Shown here one piece after another: positions 24,777-32,227 of a stretch of 60,150 bases of DNA. Location: positions 1 to 60,150 of the forward strand of contig CAKZKQ010000440.1 of the NCBI GenBank assembly GCA_937123825.1, given 5' to 3'. A program made the position numbers and the translations under genes. How positions within the stretch are numbered: the first letter of the stretch is position 1; each line of letters opens with the position of its first letter. The notes beneath the pieces are model-generated. The model saw nothing but the letters and a program-made list of their open reading frames with translations. It made no database searches and was not told the DNA's origin. Source of the stretch: an uncultured Pseudomonadota bacterium (GTDB lineage Bacteria > Myxococcota_A > Bradymonadia > Bradymonadales > GCA-2716585).

Positions 24777-25766
24777 ATGTACAGGAACTGGAGAGACCTC
24801 ATCAAACCCAAAGAGGTCAAGATCGACGCCGATTCAAAGCGGTCGACGTACACCAAGTTTGACTGCGAGCCCTTGGAGCGCGGCTACGGCACCACCCTGG
24901 GCAACGCCCTGCGGCGGATCCTCCTGTCGAGCCTCCACGGCGCTGCGGTGACCTCCGTGCGGATCGACGGAGCCCTGCACGAGTTTATGTCTCTGCCCGA
25001 TGTCAAGGAGGATGTCACCGACATCATCCTCAACGTCAAGGGCCTGCTCATCAAGCTCCACGGCCACGACTCGCGCACGATCCACATCGACAAGCGCGGT
25101 CCCGCCGTCGTCACTGGCGCCGACATCATCACCGACCCCAACGTTGAGATCCTCAACCCCGACCATGTCATCGCCACCGTGGCGGACTCCGGTCGGCTCA
25201 AGGTCGAGATGACCGTCGAATCCGGTCGCGGTTATGTCCCCGCTGCCCACGACGCCGAAGAGAGCGTCCCCGTTGGGGTCATCCCCATCGACAGCCTCTT
25301 TAGCCCCGTGCGCAAGGTCAACTACACCGTCACCAACGCCCGTGTCGGCCAGCAGACCGACTACGACCGCCTCATCATGGAGGTCTGGACCGACGGCAGC
25401 GTCGATCCGGTGGACGCCGTGGCCTACGCCGCCAAGATCCTCAAAGAGCAGGTCAGCATCTTCATCAACTTCGACGAGAGCCTCGAGCCCGACGTCGAAG
25501 AGGTCGAAGACGAGCCTGTGGTCTTCAACGACAACCTCATGCGGCCCGTGGATGAGCTCGAACTCTCTGTTCGCTCCGCCAACTGCCTGCAGAACGCCAA
25601 CATCAAATACATTGGCGACCTCGTCCAGAAGACCGAAGCCGAGATGCTCAAGACCAAGAACTTCGGGCGCAAATCCCTCAAAGAGATCAAGGACCTGCTC
25701 GTCAGCATGGACCTCTCGCTGGGCATGAAGCTCGACAACTGGCCTCCGCCTCAGCTTCGCGAGTAG
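24777..25766 (+). CDS. rpoA: RNA polymerase alpha subunit
   Basis: The alpha dimer nucleates RNA polymerase assembly and its C-terminal domain contacts promoters and activators. The product is 329 residues, usual length, with [20 protein letters not shown] in the N-terminal domain and a C-terminal domain from about residue 255 ([26 protein letters not shown]). GGGAGG precedes the ATG at 24777; an ATG at 24765 would lie upstream of that site. In a 20-codon sample 15 third bases are C. rplQ follows after 119 bp. Confidence 0.97.
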   Translation: MYRNWRDLIKPKEVKIDADSKRSTYTKFDCEPLERGYGTTLGNALRRILLSSLHGAAVTSVRIDGALHEFMSLPDVKEDVTDIILNVKGLLIKLHGHDSRTIHIDKRGPAVVTGADIITDPNVEILNPDHVIATVADSGRLKVEMTVESGRGYVPAAHDAEESVPVGVIPIDSLFSPVRKVNYTVTNARVGQQTDYDRLIMEVWTDGSVDPVDAVAYAAKILKEQVSIFINFDESLEPDVEEVEDEPVVFNDNLMRPVDELELSVRSANCLQNANIKYIGDLVQKTEAEMLKTKNFGRKSLKEIKDLLVSMDLSLGMKLDNWPPPQLRE

Positions 25767-25885
25767 TTTCAAGTTTCAACCGAAAATTCAGCGCCCGGTC
25801 ACCACGCAGACACACTGGCTGTGATGACCGTCTGCACGCCGGGCCCAATGCCAATCTTTTCTATTGTTCGTCTGTGGAGTAAGTC

Positions 25886-26431
25886 ATGCGACACCTCAAA
25901 AAACGCCATAAGCTGGGCCGTACCGCCAGCCACCGCAAGGCCATGCTCGCCAACATGGCTGCCTCGTTGCTCAAATACGAGCGCATCCAGACCACCGACG
26001 CCAAGGCCAAGGCCCTGCGCCCCTACGTCGAAAAACTCATCACCCTCGGCAAGCGCGGCGACCAGCACGCTCGTCGTACCGCCTTCTCGCGCATCCGCGA
26101 CAAAGAGGCCGTCACCAAACTCTTTGGTGACATCGGTCCCCGCATGGCCGAGCGCAACGGCGGCTACACCCGCATCCTCAAGCTCGCCAAGCGCGAAGGT
26201 GACAACGCCCCTGTCTCCATGATCGAACTCGTCGACACCAGCCTCGAGCGCATCCTCGCCGCCCGCGGTTACGAAGACGAAGACATCAAAGAGCTCCTCG
26301 AGGCTGCCCAGGACGCCCAGGGCGGTTTTGATGACGACGATCAGGACTACGGCACCTCCCTGGCCGACGATGAAGACGCCCCCGCTGAAGGCGGCGACGA
26401 CATCCCCGCCGAGGAAGACGTCAAAGGCTGA
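25886..26431 (+). CDS. rplQ: 50S ribosomal protein L17 with long acidic C-terminal tail
   Basis: L17 lies near the tunnel exit. Residues 1 to about 120 match the family ([29 protein letters not shown]...). The protein is 181 residues, about 60 longer than the usual 120. The extra C-terminus is rich in aspartate and glutamate with alanine, glycine and proline (DDDDQDYG..., EEDVKG) and is probably disordered. It is the last gene of the ribosomal block. Confidence 0.95.
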   Translation: MRHLKKRHKLGRTASHRKAMLANMAASLLKYERIQTTDAKAKALRPYVEKLITLGKRGDQHARRTAFSRIRDKEAVTKLFGDIGPRMAERNGGYTRILKLAKREGDNAPVSMIELVDTSLERILAARGYEDEDIKELLEAAQDAQGGFDDDDQDYGTSLADDEDAPAEGGDDIPAEEDVKG

Positions 26432-26845
26432 GTCAAGCCTCCAGGCGCCGCTCGGTGCCCCCATCTCACCGAATCAACCTGTTGATTCACCCCCCTGAAG
26501 GCTGTGGAATACTTTCCATGGCCTTTTGACGTTTTTACCCCCGTACTTTGCGCAGCAACCTTGTGCGCCAACCCGCAACCCACCACACCCTCTGTGCATC
26601 CCAACAACACGCCCTCTTGCCCCTTCACAAGAGCCTCGACGCACCTTGTCTGGTGTGATACCCCAATGGACTGCATTCAATGGCCAGACCCTCGACAAAC
26701 CGTCACCTCGTCTGGGCCACTCACCAAAACACAACCCTTGTGGATACACGCACGCGCCATGCCCGGTCCAAGACCCAAGCGCATGCACAACGAACCATAA
26801 CCCGCGCCGCGCCAACTCGCCGCGCACCCCAACACGGCACACACC
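26432..26845. other. Intergenic region after rplQ with a perfect palindrome
   Basis: No gene is supported in this 414-bp stretch. It contains a perfect 8-bp inverted repeat, GAATCAAC-ct-GTTGATTC (26471-26488), 40 nt after the rplQ stop, followed by a shorter one, TGGAA-tact-TTCCA. With a 2-nt centre the first resembles a protein operator more than a terminator. No convincing promoter was seen. Confidence 0.4.
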
Positions 26846-28270
26846 ATGATCACACAACGACACCCCGCGCTCCTGCTCCTGGTCGCCGCCATGATCTGCG
26901 CGACCCTCGTCGGCGTCGTCTCCTCCACCGCGATGGCTCAGGCCGATCTCGGAGACGATCGCATTGAGTTGCCCTCCAAGACGCTCGAAAATGGCCTTGA
27001 GGTCATCGTCATCGAAGACCACTCCGTGCCGCTGATCACCATCGAGGTCGCCGTGCGCAACGGCGCCTTCACCGAGCCCCCCCCCTACAACGGCCTCAGC
27101 CACCTCTACGAACACATGTTCTTCAAGGGCAACGCCGCCATCCCTTCTCAAGAGCAATACCTCAAGCGCGTGCGCGAGCTGGGCATTGTCTTCAACGGCA
27201 CCACCAGCGATGAGCGCGTCAACTACTACTTCACGCTCGGCTCAGAGCGGACCGAGGAAGGCATCGTCTTTATGAAGAACGCCATCCAGACGCCGCTCTT
27301 CAACGAAGAGGAACTCGTCAAAGAGCGTCAGGTGGTCATCGGTGAGCTTGAGCGCAACCTGGCCAACCCCTACTTCCACCTCTACCAGGCCACCAACGCC
27401 AAGCTCTGGTACAAATACCCGACGCGCAAAGACACCATCGGCGACCGCCAGACGATCGAAAACGCCACCGTCGCCCAGATGACGACCGTCAAAAACAAGT
27501 TCTACCACCCCAACAACTCACTGCTGATCCTCGCTGGCGACATCACCCCCGAAGAGGGCTTCGCCATGGCCCAGAAGCACTTTGCCGACTGGGAGCGCGG
27601 CCCCGATCCCTTCAAGGCCGATCCCATCCCCGCGCACCCGCCCCTGAAGAAGTCCGAGGCGATCATCGTCAACCAGCCCATCAAGACCGTTGCTGTCAAC
27701 CTCAGCTTCCATGGCCCCTCGGTTGGCAAGGACCCCGGCGCCACCTACGCCGCCGACGTCTTCAGCTTCATCCTGGCCCAGAACAACAGCCGCTTTCACA
27801 AAGCCCTGGTCGACTCGGGTGTGACGCTCGGCGCCGGGGTCAGCTACTACACCCTCAACCACACCGGCCCCATCTCCATCTCCTTTGCCTGCACCCCCGA
27901 CAAAGTCGAGGCGGCCGTCAAAGCGATCCAGGATGAGGTGCGCAAGTTTACCCAGGACGACTACTTCACCGACGAGCAGATCGAGACCGCCAAGACCCTC
28001 CTGGCCATCGACCACATCTATGGCCGCGAGAAGACCAGCTCCTACGCCCACACCGTCTCTTTCTGGTGGGCCGTGGCCGGGCTCGACTACTACACCGGCT
28101 ACATCGAGAACCTCAAAAAGGTCTCTCGCGCCGACATGAAGAAGTATGTCTCGACCTACATCCACAAAAAGCCCTACATCATGGGGATCCTCATCTCCGA
28201 AGAGAACCAGAAGGCCACCGACCTGACCGAGAAGAAGGCCGCCTCCTGGGCCAAACCCATCAAGCCCTGA
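26846..28270 (+). CDS. M16 family zinc metallopeptidase, secreted
   Basis: This is a pitrilysin/processing-peptidase-type zinc protease of 474 residues. A signal peptide covers about residues 1-31 and ends AMA-QA, so the enzyme is probably periplasmic. The inverted zinc motif HLYEH is at residues 86-90, and the downstream third ligand fits the ERQVVIGELERN segment, so it should be active. The second M16 domain (about 230-470) lacks the motif, as is normal. The next gene encodes an M16 protein without the motif, so the two likely form a heterodimer. Substrate unknown. Confidence 0.93.
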   Translation: MITQRHPALLLLVAAMICATLVGVVSSTAMAQADLGDDRIELPSKTLENGLEVIVIEDHSVPLITIEVAVRNGAFTEPPPYNGLSHLYEHMFFKGNAAIPSQEQYLKRVRELGIVFNGTTSDERVNYYFTLGSERTEEGIVFMKNAIQTPLFNEEELVKERQVVIGELERNLANPYFHLYQATNAKLWYKYPTRKDTIGDRQTIENATVAQMTTVKNKFYHPNNSLLILAGDITPEEGFAMAQKHFADWERGPDPFKADPIPAHPPLKKSEAIIVNQPIKTVAVNLSFHGPSVGKDPGATYAADVFSFILAQNNSRFHKALVDSGVTLGAGVSYYTLNHTGPISISFACTPDKVEAAVKAIQDEVRKFTQDDYFTDEQIETAKTLLAIDHIYGREKTSSYAHTVSFWWAVAGLDYYTGYIENLKKVSRADMKKYVSTYIHKKPYIMGILISEENQKATDLTEKKAASWAKPIKP

Positions 28271-28373
28271 GGCCAATGCCAGGATCTTTGGTCCACGCAA
28301 CACCCTTTTGGATTTCAAAATATCCCGGCCCAGCCACTTTGGGGCCGGTCAGACATACGGAGCAGACAAACCC

Positions 28374-29771
28374 ATGAAGAAACTCACCCTGCTGTGCTGC
28401 CTGAGCGCCGCCGCCATGGCCCTGACGGCCTGCCCCGGCCCTCAGCCCGTGCCCGACGAAAAGCCCACCGACCAGAAGCTCGTCACCCGCGCCACGCCCG
28501 AGCTGCCCACGGTCCCCGCCGACGTCATCGCCGCCTCTGGCATTGAAGACTTCGACGTGGACGGCATCCAGGTCATCCTCAAGAAGACCCCCGGAAAGTC
28601 GGTCGTCTCTGCCCAACTCTTTGTCGATGGCGGCGCGGCCAACATCACCGACAAAAACGCTGGCATTGAAGAACTGGCCCTCTCGGTGGCCACCACCGGC
28701 GGGACCAAAAACACCCCCCGCGACCAGTTCAACGCGCGACTCAACGCCATGGGCTCCTCCATCGGCGCCAGCTCCAACCGCGACTACTCCGTCATCAGCA
28801 TGTTCTCCATCCGTCCCTTCTTCGAGGACACCTGGGGACTCTTTGCCGAGGTTGTCTCTCAGCCCGCCTTTGACGAGAAACAGTTTGATCTGGTCAAAGA
28901 GCGCACCGTCCAGGCCATCGCCGCCGAAAACGACGATCCCGACGACGCCATGGGCAACACCGCCGCCGATCTCTTCTTTGACGGCCACCCCTACAAGATC
29001 CACACCTCCGGCACGCTTGAGAGCGTCAAGCCCATGACGCGCCAGGACATCATCACCTTCTACCAGGGCCTGCTCACCCGCGAGCGCCTGACCCTGGTCG
29101 TGGTGGGCGACGTGGACCGCGCCGCCATCGAGGCGGGCATCAAAGCGGGCCTTGGCAACCTCCCCACCGGCACCTTCAAGCGCCCCGATCTGGACCGACT
29201 CAGCCCCGGCAAGGCCGATCTGGCCATCGACGAACGCGAGCTGCCCACCAACTACATGCTGGGCTACTTCACCGCGCCGTCGCCCTTTGACCCCGACTAC
29301 TACCCCATGCTGGTGGCCACCAACGTCCTGAGCGATCGCCTCTTTGAAGAGATCCGTACCCGGCGCAACCTCACCTACGCCGTCTCCGCTGGCCTCGGCT
29401 CGCGCCCCTACAACTACGGCTACCTCTACATCACCACCGTCAAGCCCAACGAGGCGATCCCCGTCATGTACGCCGAGATCGATCGCCTGGCCAAGACCCC
29501 CCTGGACGCCGAGCAGATGAACGAGCAGGTCCAGCTCTTCCTCACCGAGCACTTCATGCGCCAGGAGACCAACGCCGCCCAGGCCAGCACTCTGGGACGC
29601 TACGAACTGACCGGCGGCGGCTGGGAGCAGAGCCTGGTCTTCATCGACCGGATCCAGGCCGTCACCCCCGAGCAGGTCCAGGCCGCCGCCAACGGCTACT
29701 TCAAAAACATCCACTGGGGCTTCGTCGGCAAGGCCGCCTCGCTGGACAAATCCGTGGTGCTGGCCCGATGA
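28374..29771 (+). CDS. M16 family protein lacking the zinc motif, lipoprotein
   Basis: This 465-residue protein has the M16 fold pattern (VSAQLFVDGGAANITDKNAGIEELALSV...). The HxxEH position reads GIEELALS (residues 97-104), so it cannot bind catalytic zinc that way. The start at 28374 gives a lipoprotein signal with lipobox LTAC (Cys20); the longer in-frame start at 28308 would bury it. It sits 103 bp after the active M16 gene. Such active/inactive pairs are known in bacteria and in mitochondrial processing peptidase. Its stop overlaps the next ATG. Confidence 0.9.
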   Translation: MKKLTLLCCLSAAAMALTACPGPQPVPDEKPTDQKLVTRATPELPTVPADVIAASGIEDFDVDGIQVILKKTPGKSVVSAQLFVDGGAANITDKNAGIEELALSVATTGGTKNTPRDQFNARLNAMGSSIGASSNRDYSVISMFSIRPFFEDTWGLFAEVVSQPAFDEKQFDLVKERTVQAIAAENDDPDDAMGNTAADLFFDGHPYKIHTSGTLESVKPMTRQDIITFYQGLLTRERLTLVVVGDVDRAAIEAGIKAGLGNLPTGTFKRPDLDRLSPGKADLAIDERELPTNYMLGYFTAPSPFDPDYYPMLVATNVLSDRLFEEIRTRRNLTYAVSAGLGSRPYNYGYLYITTVKPNEAIPVMYAEIDRLAKTPLDAEQMNEQVQLFLTEHFMRQETNAAQASTLGRYELTGGGWEQSLVFIDRIQAVTPEQVQAAANGYFKNIHWGFVGKAASLDKSVVLAR

Positions 29772-30898
29772 CCCAATCCAATGTCCTGGCCCAGGCGCAA
29801 CTCGAAGGCATCGATCCCTGCCGCTGGATCGGTCTCCACGCCGAGATCGACGCCATCGGCGCGTGCCTGCGATACGCCGGCTTCGATGCCTCCTTCACTC
29901 GCCTGATGGGCATGACCGCCTCGGCGCTGCGCACCCACTTCTTTCGCCTGCAAGAGAACCCTGGTTTGCGCCTGGGGCCTGACCCCGAAAACCCCGAAGC
30001 GCTCTGGGGCCCCCGTTTTGGTTGGAGCAGCCTCCAGCACAACAACTACGGCCACTTTGAGTCCATCGGCCACTTCTTTGGCGCCGACATCCGCCAGGTC
30101 GATGGCCTCGATGCCGTCTCGACCTGGAAGCTGCTGCGCTTTGAGCTTGACGCCAACCGTCCCGTGATCGCCTCCCTCCACGGCGATCCCCTTCAGATGG
30201 ACATCATCACCGGCTACCGCCTTCAAAAGGCCCCGCTGGGACAGATCCTCCACGTCGTCACGCCAAACGGCCCCATCGAGATCGACATCACGGCCCGCAA
30301 ACCCGAGCAGGAGGGGGCCTTCCCCCGCAGCCTCATCCTGGTTCGCCCTGAATCGCTGGCCCCTCACCGCGCCAGCGACGACGCCCTCCAAATGGGCGCG
30401 CTGCGCTGGGCGCTTGGCCACGGCCGCACGCGCCGCGAGCTGGTCTACGAAACCCAGCGCTTCTACGCCACTGGAGAACACGCCTTTGAGGCCTTCGCGC
30501 TCTTCCTGCGCCATGACGCCCAGCAAGAACTCGAAGAACCCATCGAAGCCGACAAAGATCAGATCGCGGCCCTCTTGCCCATCTTTTGCCGCCTCTTGAC
30601 CGACCAATGGGCCCGCGCCCGACGCCAAGCGGCCCTCTACTTCCAGGCCTGGTCCGACGACCTGCGCCAAAGCGGTCGCGAGATCGAAGGCTTTCCCGAC
30701 GCCGCCAACGCCCTGGGCTCCCTGCCCGAGTTCTACAACAAGACCGCCCAGGCCCTCGAAGAAGCCCTGGCCATGATGGGCTCCAACGGCCTCGACCTGA
30801 GCGACGCCAACCTGCGCAACAAGCTCGCCGATGCCATCGGGACCGCTCGTCAGCACGAACTGCGCACCCTCGAAGCCCTGGCCGCTGTTCTGAATTGA
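29768..30898 (+). CDS. Unknown protein, coupled to the M16 pair
   Basis: The product is 376 residues and begins with an ATG overlapping the preceding stop (ATGA), so it is probably translated with the M16 partner. There is no signal peptide. The N-terminal half has Cys33 in IGACLRYAGF, a RLMGMTASALR segment, a VIASLHGDPL strand and a histidine in ILHVVTPNGPIEID. That layout loosely recalls BtrH N-terminal or C39-like papain-fold domains, but this is only a suggestion. The C-terminal half is helical and alanine-rich. It ends 9 bp from luxC on the other strand. Confidence 0.75.
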   Translation: MTQSNVLAQAQLEGIDPCRWIGLHAEIDAIGACLRYAGFDASFTRLMGMTASALRTHFFRLQENPGLRLGPDPENPEALWGPRFGWSSLQHNNYGHFESIGHFFGADIRQVDGLDAVSTWKLLRFELDANRPVIASLHGDPLQMDIITGYRLQKAPLGQILHVVTPNGPIEIDITARKPEQEGAFPRSLILVRPESLAPHRASDDALQMGALRWALGHGRTRRELVYETQRFYATGEHAFEAFALFLRHDAQQELEEPIEADKDQIAALLPIFCRLLTDQWARARRQAALYFQAWSDDLRQSGREIEGFPDAANALGSLPEFYNKTAQALEEALAMMGSNGLDLSDANLRNKLADAIGTARQHELRTLEALAAVLN

Positions 30899-30907
30899 TG
30901 TCCTTGT

Positions 30908-32158
30908 TCAGGCTTCGAAGTCTGTAAACTTCAGCAGATGGGCCAGCCAGGCCATGCCATCATGGTGCCAGCGCCCAGGTGGGGTTTGCATGGTGCCCGG
31001 TTGGCAGATGCGGCTGGCGCCGAAGCGCGCGGCGAACATGAGGCCAAATTGTGCCCGGAAGGAGGTTGTTCCCGCGATGGCGACGGCGTGTAGGCGGCGC
31101 TCGTGTTGGGAAATGGTTGCTTCCAGGTTGTGGTGGTCGCCCTTGAAAGCATGGACGGCGATGGTGCGGTGCAGTGGGCAGTCGGCGCGCATGGCGGTCG
31201 GCTCCCATAGAACGGTGGCGTCGGTGGCCTCAAAGATGCGGCCGCCGGTAAAGGGGGCGGTGGCTTTGCGCTGCATGATGGCCGCCGCGGCGTCGTTGGG
31301 CAGCGGGCCGCGCGGGAGGGTGGCGCCGAGACGATCGAGGGCTTGGGCCAGCGCTTGGCAAAAGGCGCGTCCTGTGGCTTCGTCGGCGTTTTGGAGCCAT
31401 ATGGCTTGTGGGGAGAGGCAGCCGAGCTGGTCGTAAGCGGCCACGTCGAGCGCCAGCGCGTCGAAGAGGTCGGGGCTGTGGCTCTGGCCATCGAGTACCA
31501 CCGCGAGGCTCCTGCCTGGGCCAAAGAAAACGGCGGGCAGTGGGCCGGGCTGGTCGGCGCAGAGGTGGGCAAAGCGCTCCACGGCCTGGGCTCCGGCGCT
31601 GACGACCAGCGCGTCGCTGCCTTGGACCAAGATGGCGTCTTCAGGGCCGCCGCCGCGCCAGACCGAGACCTGGACGCTCTTGGCAAAACAGGGATCGGCG
31701 TCTTGCAGGGTCCTGGCGAGCCAGAGAGCGGCGGGCAGGGCGCGCTGGGGGGCTTTGATGACGGCGGCCGAGCCGCAGAGCAACCCTGTCAGCACTGGCA
31801 TCCAGCCCGAGGTCGGCAGCGTCGAGGCCCAAACGTGGCCCCAGACGGGCGGGCTGAGCACAGCCACGCCGCCGGCCGAACCGTCAAGGCGGTTTGGATC
31901 GCCGGTGGCTTCGGTCAGCAGCACCTGGGCGTCCTGGATGAAGGCCTCACAAGTGGTGCGCGCGGCCCAGGCGACCATTTGGGGGCTCATCTGGGCCGCG
32001 TCGGCGATCTCAGCGATGGCCTCGGGGTTGGGGCGACTGCTCCACACCTGCGCCCAGCGCTCAAGCGCCTCCAGGCGATGCTTCCAAGACACCGCCTGCA
32101 GCGCCGCCAACCCCTCGCGGGCGGTCTCCAGCGCGTTCTTTAGTGCCAAAGTGTCCAT
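30908..32158 (-). CDS. luxC: Acyl-CoA reductase, LuxC family
   Basis: LuxC reduces acyl groups delivered by LuxE to fatty aldehydes with NADPH. The product is 416 residues. The catalytic cysteine is Cys247 in YDQLGCLSPQ, the family active-site context. The ORF is open further upstream to 33130, but that overlaps the kinase; homology starts at MDTLALKNALE. luxE lies on the same strand about 2.4 kb upstream in transcription order, with a plus-strand kinase gene between. There is no luxAB, so it is unlikely to serve luminescence. Confidence 0.88.
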   Translation of the reverse strand: MDTLALKNALETAREGLAALQAVSWKHRLEALERWAQVWSSRPNPEAIAEIADAAQMSPQMVAWAARTTCEAFIQDAQVLLTEATGDPNRLDGSAGGVAVLSPPVWGHVWASTLPTSGWMPVLTGLLCGSAAVIKAPQRALPAALWLARTLQDADPCFAKSVQVSVWRGGGPEDAILVQGSDALVVSAGAQAVERFAHLCADQPGPLPAVFFGPGRSLAVVLDGQSHSPDLFDALALDVAAYDQLGCLSPQAIWLQNADEATGRAFCQALAQALDRLGATLPRGPLPNDAAAAIMQRKATAPFTGGRIFEATDATVLWEPTAMRADCPLHRTIAVHAFKGDHHNLEATISQHERRLHAVAIAGTTSFRAQFGLMFAARFGASRICQPGTMQTPPGRWHHDGMAWLAHLLKFTDFEA

Positions 32159-32227
32159 ATCGGGTTTCCATCCTGGTTGTGTGCCACTATGATGCCTTGG
32201 ACACTGTCGGATCCTGGTTTTGAACGC

